The notes below the pieces were generated by a model, which saw only the letters and a list, made by a program, of their open reading frames with translations, searched no databases and was not told the origin of the DNA. A stretch of 9,825 nucleotides of DNA, taken from contig CATPCO010000291.1 of assembly GCA_955652925.1 (NCBI GenBank), positions 1 through 9,825 of the forward strand, written 5' to 3'. Numbering within the stretch: position 1 is the first letter of the stretch; each line of letters begins with the position of its first letter. Positions 1 to 5,342 of the stretch are shown here, piece after piece. This DNA comes from an uncultured Xanthobacteraceae bacterium. GTDB taxonomy: Bacteria > Pseudomonadota > Alphaproteobacteria > Rhizobiales > Xanthobacteraceae. A program made the position numbers and the translations under genes.

Positions 1-23
1 GGCTTATAGATGCGGGCAATCAT
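1..23 (-). CDS. ETC complex I subunit (NDUFS4-like), N-terminal fragment
   Basis: Only the first eight codons are inside the window; read on the minus strand from an ATG at 21-23 they give MIARIYKP. That is the characteristic start of the small alphaproteobacterial ETC complex I subunit family (homologous to mitochondrial NDUFS4), which normally begins M-x-A-R-I-Y-K-P. The family is an accessory subunit of respiratory NADH:ubiquinone oxidoreductase on the cytoplasmic side of the membrane. A purine-rich GAGCGAG lies a few bases upstream and could be the ribosome-binding site. From memory, this gene follows tRNA-Pro, a DUF192 gene and a cold-shock gene in Bradyrhizobium relatives, the same order as here. 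The call rests on eight residues plus synteny, so it is probable rather than certain. Confidence 0.6.
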
Positions 24-54
24 GAACTCGCTCGTTGTGGCCTAAACGACACGG

Positions 55-131
55 TGGTCGGGGCAGCAGGATTTGAACCTGCGACCTGGAGTACCCAAAA
101 CTCCCGCGCTACCAGGCTGCGCTATGCCCCG
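55..131 (-). tRNA. tRNA-Pro (anticodon TGG)
   Basis: Read on the minus strand this 77-nt sequence folds as a complete cloverleaf. The acceptor stem CGGGGCA (131-125) pairs with TGCCCCG (65-59), followed by discriminator A and a genome-encoded CCA (57-55). The anticodon stem GGAGT/ACTCC encloses loop TTTGGGT with anticodon TGG, reading proline CCN codons. The T-arm GCAGG-TTCAAAT-CCTGC is perfect. The tRNA lies between the DUF192 gene and the complex I subunit gene, all on the same strand, and a promoter-like sequence precedes it. Confidence 0.97.
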
Positions 132-150
132 GGCGCCATCCGTGCGGCTC

Positions 151-179
151 TCGATACACGCTCCGGTTTTCGCCAGCAA
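151..179 (-). promoter_or_regulatory. putative promoter of tRNA-Pro
   Basis: On the minus strand TTGCTG (179-174) and TATCGA (156-151) are separated by 17 bp, fitting a sigma-70-type -35/-10 pair. Initiation would fall about 13 nt before the mature tRNA at 131. The -35 half resembles the one in front of tRNA-Glu in this window (TTGCCG, also with a 17-bp spacer). The -10 match is only moderate, so this is inference from spacing and position. Confidence 0.35.
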
Positions 180-206
180 GCTTGCGCCGGCACGCATTGG
201 GCTATC

Positions 207-671
207 CTAGTGAGGGCCGAAAATCGGATGTGCCACCCGGTCGCCCGGGGCGATCCCGAATTTCTTGGCGGTACCCGCAATCACTTCGAGCACCGCGCGC
301 ACCGGCCCCCCCGATGGCACGAGAGCCTCGGAAAGCGGCACCGTGTTTTCGGCAATGCGCAAAATCCTTCCGTCCCCGCGAATGAAGATCATGTCGAGGG
401 AGATATAAGTATTCTTCATCCAGAAGCTTGTCGGCTGCTCCTGCCCGAAGTCGAACAGCATCCCCTGTCCTTCAGGCAACTCCCGGCGAAACATCAAGCC
501 CCGCATTTGCTGCTCGGGCGTGATCGCCAGTTCGACCGCGAAAGTGTGCACTCCCGACTTGCTGACGATTTCCAGCGGCTCAAGATCGAAGGCCACCGCC
601 CGAACCGGTAGAGCGAGCACGACCAGGGCGGCCAAGGAGAAGGTATGGAGAGCCAGTTGCAGGAAGCGCAT
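207..671 (-). CDS. secreted DUF192 domain-containing protein
   Basis: A 154-residue protein of the DUF192 family (bacterial and archaeal, biochemical function unestablished). Residues 1-27 form a Sec signal peptide: short basic start, hydrophobic core at about 11-23, and an A-V-A cleavage site before Phe28, so the mature protein is predicted to be periplasmic. The DUF192 domain spans roughly residues 40-150 and shows the hallmark RGLMFR (57-62) and FWMKNTYISLDMIF (83-96) segments. The open frame extends 37 codons further upstream, but the ATG at 669-671 is preferred. It places the signal peptide at the N-terminus and has a GAGG about 9 nt upstream, whereas the upstream extension is Arg/Gly-rich and runs into hairpin sequence. 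It sits 194 bp downstream of the cold-shock gene on the same strand, and read-through transcription is possible. Family assignment is confident; the function is unknown. Confidence 0.9.
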   Translation of the reverse strand: MRFLQLALHTFSLAALVVLALPVRAVAFDLEPLEIVSKSGVHTFAVELAITPEQQMRGLMFRRELPEGQGMLFDFGQEQPTSFWMKNTYISLDMIFIRGDGRILRIAENTVPLSEALVPSGGPVRAVLEVIAGTAKKFGIAPGDRVAHPIFGPH

Positions 672-735
672 CAGTGAGGCCTCGAAGGAAGAGGCCAAAA
701 TAGCGAACCGACCCGCACCCACGCAAACCCAAGCC

Positions 736-780
736 CCATAACCCCGTCCGCGGTTATGGATTGCGGGTTCGCTGCAACCC
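736..780. repeat. two small inverted repeats between cold-shock and DUF192 genes
   Basis: The first inverted repeat is CCATAACC (736-743) with GGTTATGG (752-759), 8 bp perfect with an 8-nt loop. The second is GGGTT (765-769) with AACCC (776-780), 5 bp with a 6-nt loop. They are the left half of a run of stem-loops filling most of the gap between the two minus-strand genes. On the minus strand they would lie in a read-through RNA just ahead of the DUF192 start. No U-run follows, so neither is a canonical intrinsic terminator. Confidence 0.5.
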
Positions 781-838
781 AAATCGGCTGTTGCCGACTT
801 GGGCGTTTAGAATTGCCCATCTCGGGTAAACCCGAGAT
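778..838. repeat. two strong adjacent palindromes (REP-like hairpins)
   Basis: Hairpin A (778-803) pairs CCCAA with TTGGG and, after one A/C mismatch, TCGGC with GCCGA around a TGTT loop. Hairpin B (819-838) is a perfect 9-bp inverted repeat, ATCTCGGGT/ACCCGAGAT, with two central bases. In addition TGGGC (800-804) can pair with GCCCA (815-819), which competes with both hairpins. An 8-base direct repeat ATCGGCTG occurs at 783-790 and 837-844. Palindromes of this look are, in my recollection, scattered through Bradyrhizobium-type intergenic regions, but copy number cannot be judged from one window. They may process or stabilise the cold-shock transcript end; no U-run follows on either strand. 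Confidence 0.6.
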
Positions 839-865
839 CGGCTGGCGCCGCGCAATGACGGCGGT

Positions 866-1468
866 TTAGTGGGAGGCTGGACCTGTTGGCGCCCCTTCGG
901 GCCGTACCTCGGCCGCCATCAGGCCCTTCGGTCCCGGGCCAAAGCGTACCATCACGAATTGACCCGGTCGCAACTCGGTGAGGCCAAAGCGGCGCAACGT
1001 CTCCATGTGCACGAATATGTCGGGCGTGCCCTCACCACGGGTGAGAAAGCCGAAGCCGCGCAGCCGGTTGAACCATTTGACCTGGGCCCGCTCGAAGCCG
1101 CCGGTCGGCGTGACGGTGACATGGGTGCGTGGCGGCGGCATCTGCGCCGGGTGCACCGCAGTCGAGTCATCCATGGACAGAATCCGAAAGGCCTGCAGCC
1201 CACGCGGGCGCTGCAACGCCTCGACGACGACGCGGGCGCCCTCATAAGCGACCTGGTAGCCGTCGCGCCGAAGAACCGTGACGTGCAGGAGCACGTCCGG
1301 CATTCCATTATCGGGGATGATAAAGCCGTAGCCTTTGGAGACGTCGAACCACTTGATGCTGCCGCTGAGCTCGATGACGCTCGCGGCCTCTTCGCCTAGC
1401 TCGCCCCCCGCGCCGCGGTCGACCCCTAAACCGCTGCCCGGCCCCTTCGGTAATCCGTCCGACGTCAT
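866..1468 (-). CDS. double cold-shock-domain protein (CspA family)
   Basis: A 200-residue cytoplasmic protein with two cold-shock OB-fold domains, expected to bind single-stranded RNA/DNA and melt mRNA secondary structure. Domain 1 (about 33-100) has RNP1-like KGYGFI (45-50) and RNP2-like VLLHVTVL (59-66). Domain 2 (about 126-190) has KWFNRLRGFGFL (131-142) and DIFVHMETL (150-158). A Pro-rich linker (around 107-115) separates them, and a Gly-rich tail of about 32 residues precedes domain 1. Domain 2 keeps the F-x-F and F-V-H aromatic/His pattern better than domain 1, where RNP2 reads L-L-H. The longer frame would begin at 1561, but the ATG at 1468 is chosen because family members start MTSD and the upstream part is Arg-rich and overlaps the probable promoter. 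The two-domain architecture is usual in Hyphomicrobiales. It is probably transcribed ahead of the DUF192 gene. Confidence 0.92.
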   Translation of the reverse strand: MTSDGLPKGPGSGLGVDRGAGGELGEEAASVIELSGSIKWFDVSKGYGFIIPDNGMPDVLLHVTVLRRDGYQVAYEGARVVVEALQRPRGLQAFRILSMDDSTAVHPAQMPPPRTHVTVTPTGGFERAQVKWFNRLRGFGFLTRGEGTPDIFVHMETLRRFGLTELRPGQFVMVRFGPGPKGLMAAEVRPEGAPTGPASH

Positions 1469-1533
1469 AACGCCCCAACGCCGCCGCTTCGCCGTGGCGC
1501 ATCTTGCGTGCGCTTCGAATCTTCCTCGTGCGC

Positions 1534-1561
1534 AAGATAGCATCACGCGGCGCACGGCCAA
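1534..1561 (-). promoter_or_regulatory. putative promoter of the cold-shock gene
   Basis: On the minus strand TTGGCC (1561-1556) and TATCTT (1539-1534) are 16 bp apart, a moderate sigma-70-type match. It would give a 5' leader of roughly 55-60 nt before the ATG at 1468. Cold-shock genes often carry structured leaders, and CTTGCG (1503-1508) and CGCAAG (1531-1536) form an inverted repeat here, although its outer arm overlaps the -10. This is inference from motif and position only. Confidence 0.3.
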
Positions 1562-1564
1562 GGT

Positions 1565-1602
1565 AAAAATGCATTACACCGTGTAAACAGGTGGACGCCT
1601 GT
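1565..1602 (-). terminator. tandem inverted repeats, possible sir2 terminator or operator
   Basis: Downstream of the Sir2 stop on the minus strand there is ACAGG/CCTGT (1602-1587, 6-nt loop) followed by TTT. Next comes the 13-nt palindrome TTACAC-G-GTGTAA (1586-1574), then TGC and a run of five T (1569-1565). The second element plus T-run could act as a weak intrinsic terminator, though the stem is AT-rich and short. The same palindrome lies just upstream of the putative cold-shock promoter and could instead be a binding site for a dimeric regulator. The sequence alone does not decide. Confidence 0.35.
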
Positions 1603-1626
1603 GTACAATTTTCTCGAACGTGCGAA

Positions 1627-2391
1627 TCAATGCGCGATAAGCGGCGTCAGCACGGTACCGATGTCATCGCGCACCACGAGATCGGCCAATTCATCGAACT
1701 CGGTAGGCTCACGATTGATAATCACGAGCCGGGCGCCGTTTCTTTTTGCCATCAAAGGAAATCCGGCGGCAGGCCATACGACCAGGGAAGAGCCAACTGC
1801 GAGAAAAAGATCACAGTCAAGCGTGACCTGCTCAGCGCGGCGCATCTCCCGCTCAGGCATTGCTTGCCCGAACGATATCGTTGCGGTCTTGATGTATCCA
1901 CGACAGTGCGGACAATCCGGCGCGCGTTCGCCTGCCTCGCTGAACCGCTCGCGCACCCAATCGAGCTCGTAACGCTTCCCACAGTCGAGGCAGAGGGCAT
2001 AACTGTTGTTGCCATGCAACTCGATGACGTGCTCCGCGGCGATTCCCGAGCTTTGATGAAGGTTGTCGATGTTCTGCGTGATTACGGCGGGGGCTTTCCC
2101 TGCGCGATAAAGGCTTGCCAGCGCAAGATGACCACGGCCTGGCTGCGCGGCGGAAAACTGCGCGTCCATTGCGAAGCGCCTTCGCCACGCTTCGTCGCGC
2201 ATTTCCCGGCTCGCAAGAAAGTCCTCGAACGCAATCGGCTTGTTCTTGGTCCAGAGCCCACCCGGAGAGCGAAAATCGGGAATGCCGCACTCGGTGGAAA
2301 TGCCGGCACCGGTGAAAGGCGCGATCACCCGTGCCGATTCGACCAGCCGAACGAGCTCGTCAATGGCACTCTCCAGGTCTTGCGCGATCAT
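1627..2391 (-). CDS. Sir2-family NAD-dependent protein deacylase
   Basis: A 254-residue sirtuin, expected to remove acyl groups from protein lysines using NAD+, releasing nicotinamide and O-acyl-ADP-ribose in the cytoplasm. The Rossmann NAD-binding motifs are GAGIS (28-32) and GIPDFRS (36-42). The catalytic core has TQNIDNLH (105-112) and the general-base His126 in ELHGN. A structural zinc site is formed by Cys134, Cys137, Cys160 and Cys163 (two C-x2-C pairs). SFGQ (173-176) and AVGSSL follow as in the family. Aligning by hand with E. coli CobB, its Tyr92-x-x-Arg95 acid-acyl-binding pair falls on Arg70 and Phe73, so the typical desuccinylase signature seems absent. The ATG at 2391 is chosen over the one at 2412 because the intervening codons are themselves a strong Shine-Dalgarno sequence. 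It is divergent from gloA with 53 bp between the starts. Confidence 0.93.
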   Translation of the reverse strand: MIAQDLESAIDELVRLVESARVIAPFTGAGISTECGIPDFRSPGGLWTKNKPIAFEDFLASREMRDEAWRRRFAMDAQFSAAQPGRGHLALASLYRAGKAPAVITQNIDNLHQSSGIAAEHVIELHGNNSYALCLDCGKRYELDWVRERFSEAGERAPDCPHCRGYIKTATISFGQAMPEREMRRAEQVTLDCDLFLAVGSSLVVWPAAGFPLMAKRNGARLVIINREPTEFDELADLVVRDDIGTVLTPLIAH

Positions 2392-2400
2392 GTATGCTCT

Positions 2401-2410
2401 CTCCTCCTCC
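2401..2410 (-). promoter_or_regulatory. strong ribosome-binding site that sets the sir2 start
   Basis: On the minus strand GGAGGAGGAG (2410-2401) is followed by 9 nt and then ATG (2391-2389), nearly ideal for anti-Shine-Dalgarno pairing. If translation began at the upstream ATG (2412-2410), this element would be coding (M-E-E-E-R-A) and that ATG would have no Shine-Dalgarno of its own. The downstream start is therefore favoured. Confidence 0.6.
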
Positions 2411-2444
2411 ATTTTCTCGCCAAACGGTGCAAAGAGGTCACACC

Positions 2445-2900
2445 ATGAGATATCTGCATACCATGTTGCGCGTGCGCAACCTTGATTCCGTGCTCGACTT
2501 CTTCTGCGACAAGCTCGGGCTCAAGGAGGAGCGCCGGCGCGTGGACGAGAAGAACCGCTATACGCTGGTGTTCCTCGCCGCCCCCGATGACGAGGGCCGG
2601 GTGAAGGAGAGCAAACGCACCGGACGCGATGCGCCGCTGGTCGAGCTTACGTACAACTGGGATACCGAGGATTACGGCGAGGCGCGCTATTTCGGCCACC
2701 TCGCCTACGAGGTCGACGACATCTACGCCACCTGCGAGAGGCTGATGAAAGCGGGGGTCACCATCAACCGGCCGCCAAGAGACGGTGTCATGGCGTTCGT
2801 GCGCTCGCCCGACAGGCACTCCATTGAGCTGCTGCAGAAAGGCGATCCCCTGCCGCCAAAAGAGCCATGGAAGTCCATGCCGAACACTGGGAAATGGTGA
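2445..2900 (+). CDS. gloA: lactoylglutathione lyase (glyoxalase I)
   Basis: A 151-residue VOC-superfamily enzyme that isomerises the hemithioacetal of methylglyoxal and glutathione to S-lactoylglutathione, the first step of cytosolic methylglyoxal detoxification. Two beta-alpha-beta-beta-beta repeats are evident. The N-terminus MRYLHTMLRVRN is nearly that of E. coli GloA. Metal ligands map to His5, Glu67 (VELTYNW), His85 (YFGHLAYEV) and Glu128 (SIELLQ), matching E. coli His5, Glu56, His74 and Glu122. Residues about 46-62 carry a charged insertion of about 11 residues relative to E. coli GloA. The open frame runs 38 codons further upstream, but the ATG at 2445 has GAGG about 8 nt before it and gives the conserved start. 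It is divergent from the Sir2 gene, so the 53-bp spacer must hold or overlap both promoters unless these lie inside the neighbouring coding sequence. Confidence 0.95.
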   Translation: MRYLHTMLRVRNLDSVLDFFCDKLGLKEERRRVDEKNRYTLVFLAAPDDEGRVKESKRTGRDAPLVELTYNWDTEDYGEARYFGHLAYEVDDIYATCERLMKAGVTINRPPRDGVMAFVRSPDRHSIELLQKGDPLPPKEPWKSMPNTGKW

Positions 2901-2969
2901 TTGCGATGGACCCCTTGTGATCAGGTCAGGGAATCGAACCAGCAGGATGAATGCCACCCCGGCGTTTCC

Positions 2970-2998
2970 TTGCCGGCGCTTGCAAAGGCCACTATATC
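2970..2998 (+). promoter_or_regulatory. putative promoter of tRNA-Glu
   Basis: TTGCCG (2970-2975) and TATATC (2993-2998) are separated by 17 bp. Initiation would fall around 3005, about 8 nt before the tRNA. The spacing is canonical for the housekeeping sigma factor and the -35 half resembles that proposed for tRNA-Pro. A small CCGGC/GCCGG inverted repeat (2959-2963, 2972-2976) overlaps the -35. Confidence 0.5.
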
Positions 2999-3012
2999 TC
3001 GCCGCATTCCAA

Positions 3013-3088
3013 GCGCCCTTCGTCTAGCGGTCTAGGACATCGCCCTTTCACGGCGGTAACACGGGTTCGAGTCCCGTAGGGCGCGCCA
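3013..3088 (+). tRNA. tRNA-Glu (anticodon TTC)
   Basis: A complete 76-nt cloverleaf. The acceptor stem GCGCCCT (3013-3019) pairs with AGGGCGC (3078-3084), then discriminator G and an encoded CCA (3086-3088). The anticodon loop CTTTCAC sits in stem TCGCC/GGCGG with anticodon TTC, reading GAA/GAG. The T-arm ACGGG-TTCGAGT-CCCGT is perfect. It stands between gloA and the ABC importer operon on the same strand. No integrase gene or duplicated tRNA 3' end is visible, so nothing here suggests it is occupied as an integration site. Confidence 0.97.
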
Positions 3089-3113
3089 TTTCGCGCAAGT
3101 GATTTTCTGCAGT

Positions 3114-3129
3114 CCGCCGTCATTGGCGG
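3114..3129 (+). terminator. small hairpin after tRNA-Glu
   Basis: CCGCC (3114-3118) pairs with GGCGG (3125-3129) around a 6-nt loop, 25 nt after the tRNA 3' end. It is followed by a T/G-rich stretch rather than a clean T-run, so as an intrinsic terminator it would be weak. Apart from this hairpin I see no gene or clear promoter between 3089 and the binding-protein start at 3236, although the importer promoter should lie in this interval. Confidence 0.25.
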
Positions 3130-3235
3130 CGTTGGTCGCTTGTGTTATCCGTCAAAAATGGCCGCCTGATACCACTTAGTGATGGGCTCGGCGCGCTGCC
3201 GTGCAGCACAGACAAGCAACGCGGAGAACGCCTTC

Positions 3236-4456
3236 ATGCGCAATCTTGATGTTTTCGGTTCCACGCGTTCGGCCGTGACGGTGGCCGCAGCGATCGGATT
3301 GCTCGCCCTCACCTGTTCCTCCACGGCGTACGCCCAGGACAACGGAGTGACGCCATCTGAAATCTCGATTGGAGCAATCGGCGCTTTGACCGGGCCGCTC
3401 GCTTTCATTGGCACACCCGGCCGCGACAGCATGACCGTTGCATTCAACGAGATCAACGCAAACGGCGGCGTCTGCGGCCGCAAGCTTTATCTCGGTTTCG
3501 AGCACGCATCCTCGCCGGCAGAGAGCATCGCGGCGGTGAAGAAGCTCGTGGAGCAAGACAAGGTCTTCATCCTGGTGCTGGCATCCGGCAGCACCGGTGC
3601 CGCCGCGGCAGCAGATTATGTGCGCCAAGCCGGTGTCCCGACATTCAATATCTACGGTTCGACGCCGATTATCCGTAATCCGTTCGCAAAAAACGTGTTC
3701 CACGGCGCCGTCGTGCCGGTGGAAGTCTCGGCCGCCGCTCTTATCAGCATGTTTTACGATGATGGATACACGCCAAAGAAATTCGGTATTCTGGCCGGCA
3801 CCTATGCTTTCCCGCAGGCCACGTTGAAAGCGGCGCAAGATATTCTGAAACAAAAGGGAGCAAACTTCACGGTCGAGCAGTTCGATATCGGCGCGCGCGA
3901 CTTCACCTCGCAACTGGTCGCGTTGCAGCGCCAGAGCGTCGATTCCGTGCTCGTTCTGGGAAGCTTTTCCGAGGCTGGATTCGCAATCAAACAGGCGCGG
4001 GAAATGGGGATGGCCAACGCGCGCTGGGTGGTTGACGGCTCCGCAGTCTCGACCGCCATCATCCCGATACTCGGCAATGCCGACGGTATCCGCGGCTATT
4101 ACAACGCTCCGGCATTTCCCGGCCAGACGCCGGCCACCCGCGAATTCGAGGCGCGCCTCAAAAAGCATCTCGGCTCGATGCCGCAGGGGCGTCCCAGCGT
4201 CTACGATTTGATCGGCTATGGATCCGGTTACGTCGTAGCGGAAGCCATCAAAGCGACGAACTGTCAGTTGACGCGCGATCATCTGATCGACGCATGGTCG
4301 AACCTGAAAGATGCCGGGCCGGCGGTGCTTGGCGGCCTTGATATCACCTTTCCGGAAAGCTACACGCCGACCGATCACCAGGGCGTCTACCGGATCGGTG
4401 CGGCGATCGTGAAAGACGGGCAATGGCAGGTTTATCGCGTCATCGATAAACCTTGA
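3236..4456 (+). CDS. periplasmic substrate-binding protein of LIV/HAAT ABC importer
   Basis: A 406-residue LivK-like binding protein (Peripla_BP_6 / type I periplasmic fold), which captures a small molecule in the periplasm and delivers it to the LivHMGF complex. Residues 1-33 form a signal peptide: Arg at positions 2 and 11, a hydrophobic stretch at about 13-26, and A-Y-A before Gln34. The mature domain opens with ISIGAIGALTGPLAFIG (about 43-59) and A-F-N-E-I-N-A-N-G-G-V, typical of the family. The frame is open from 3179, but the ATG at 3236 is preferred because GGAG at 3223-3226 lies 9 nt upstream and the signal peptide is then terminal. It is the first gene of the importer operon, 7 bp before livH. 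Members transport branched-chain amino acids, amides, aromatic acids and other compounds, so the substrate cannot be inferred from family alone. Confidence 0.94.
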   Translation: MRNLDVFGSTRSAVTVAAAIGLLALTCSSTAYAQDNGVTPSEISIGAIGALTGPLAFIGTPGRDSMTVAFNEINANGGVCGRKLYLGFEHASSPAESIAAVKKLVEQDKVFILVLASGSTGAAAAADYVRQAGVPTFNIYGSTPIIRNPFAKNVFHGAVVPVEVSAAALISMFYDDGYTPKKFGILAGTYAFPQATLKAAQDILKQKGANFTVEQFDIGARDFTSQLVALQRQSVDSVLVLGSFSEAGFAIKQAREMGMANARWVVDGSAVSTAIIPILGNADGIRGYYNAPAFPGQTPATREFEARLKKHLGSMPQGRPSVYDLIGYGSGYVVAEAIKATNCQLTRDHLIDAWSNLKDAGPAVLGGLDITFPESYTPTDHQGVYRIGAAIVKDGQWQVYRVIDKP

Positions 4457-4463
4457 TCGTCGC

Positions 4464-5342
4464 ATGCTCAGCCAGCTGGGATTTGTTGTTCTGGCGGGCA
4501 TCAAATTCGGCGCGCTCTATGCGCTGACCGCACTGGGCCTCGTCGTTGTGCACAAGGCGACGAAAACCGTCAACTTCGCCCACGGTGCTTTTGCGATGCT
4601 CGGCGCGTTCGGGAGCTTCCTGATTGTCGTGAACTGGGGTTGGCCGTACTGGGCGGCCTATCTGATGATTCCGATCGCAATCGGGGTGATCGCCGCGACG
4701 ATCGAGTTCCTGATTTTGCGCCGGCTGCGGCAGGCGGACATGTTTACCGTCGTTATCGCCACGGTGTTTCTGGGCATCGCGCTCTCCGAAGGATTTCGCC
4801 TGACCTACAACACCGAGCTCCTCGCAGTGCCCTCGTTGTTCGCGGCGCCGCCCTTCATTGTTGCCGGTGTGGTGATCACCAGGGACACGATGTGGGTCAT
4901 CGTGGGCGCTTTGCTGGCGGCCTTGGCATGCATTGCGGTCTTCCGCTACGGGAGAATAGGCCGCGGGATGCGCGCCATGGCGGCGAATATCCGCGGCGCC
5001 CAGCTATGCGGATATTCCATCGACGGCGTGTATATGCTGGCCTGGTTTCTCGGCGGTGTACTCGCGGGACTGACCGGCGTGTTCATCGCGCCAGTGACCG
5101 GGGTGTCAGTCGATCTCTCAATCGCAATCATCACGGCGGGATTTGTCGCCGGCGTGATCGGGGGATTCGATAGTCCGAGAGGCGCGGTTCTCGGAGGTCT
5201 CCTGCTCGGCGTGGCCGAGAGCCTGTCGGCGGCCTATGGGTCGAGCGCCATGAAGAACTGCATCAGCTTCCTGCTGCTCTTCCTGGTGCTCATGTGGCGT
5301 CCGCAAGGATTGTTTCCGGAAAGGTCCGGCCGCAGTGTCTGA
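4464..5342 (+). CDS. livH: branched-chain amino acid-type ABC permease LivH
   Basis: A 292-residue inner-membrane permease of the LivH family, one half of the transmembrane channel. About eight to nine hydrophobic segments are visible (roughly 8-30, 38-56, 62-85, 93-112, 140-160, 190-213, 218-235, 240-258 and 265-280). The family's TVNFAHGAFAMLGAF motif lies near residues 35-49. Towards the C-terminal half, GRIGRGMRAMAANIRGAQLCG (about 163-183) is the cytoplasmic coupling segment that contacts the ATPases, with the later stretch GGFDSPRGAVLGGLLLG typical of the family. The length is normal. It starts 7 bp after the binding-protein stop, and its 3' end overlaps the GTG start of the next gene by 8 nt, so translational coupling is likely. 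Confidence 0.95.
   Translation: MLSQLGFVVLAGIKFGALYALTALGLVVVHKATKTVNFAHGAFAMLGAFGSFLIVVNWGWPYWAAYLMIPIAIGVIAATIEFLILRRLRQADMFTVVIATVFLGIALSEGFRLTYNTELLAVPSLFAAPPFIVAGVVITRDTMWVIVGALLAALACIAVFRYGRIGRGMRAMAANIRGAQLCGYSIDGVYMLAWFLGGVLAGLTGVFIAPVTGVSVDLSIAIITAGFVAGVIGGFDSPRGAVLGGLLLGVAESLSAAYGSSAMKNCISFLLLFLVLMWRPQGLFPERSGRSV

Noticed and set aside
54..611. A 185-codon plus-strand frame at the left end
   Set aside because: It runs through tRNA-Pro and antisense to the DUF192 gene. Its first residues are the translated tRNA complement, a frequent annotation artefact.
1591..2448. A 285-codon plus-strand frame opposite sir2
   Set aside because: The minus strand has all sirtuin motifs including four zinc cysteines and a strong ribosome-binding site. 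The plus frame has no recognisable domain.
3013..3088. tRNA-Glu as the attachment site of a genomic island carrying the importer genes
   Set aside because: No integrase, no second copy of the tRNA 3' end and no visible shift in composition in the window. The tRNA is simply followed by an operon.
3176..4504. A 442-codon open frame on the minus strand opposite the binding-protein gene
   Set aside because: It mirrors a well-supported plus-strand gene with signal peptide and family motifs. Its conceptual protein is Arg/His/Cys-rich with no recognisable domain, as expected of antisense frames in GC-rich DNA.
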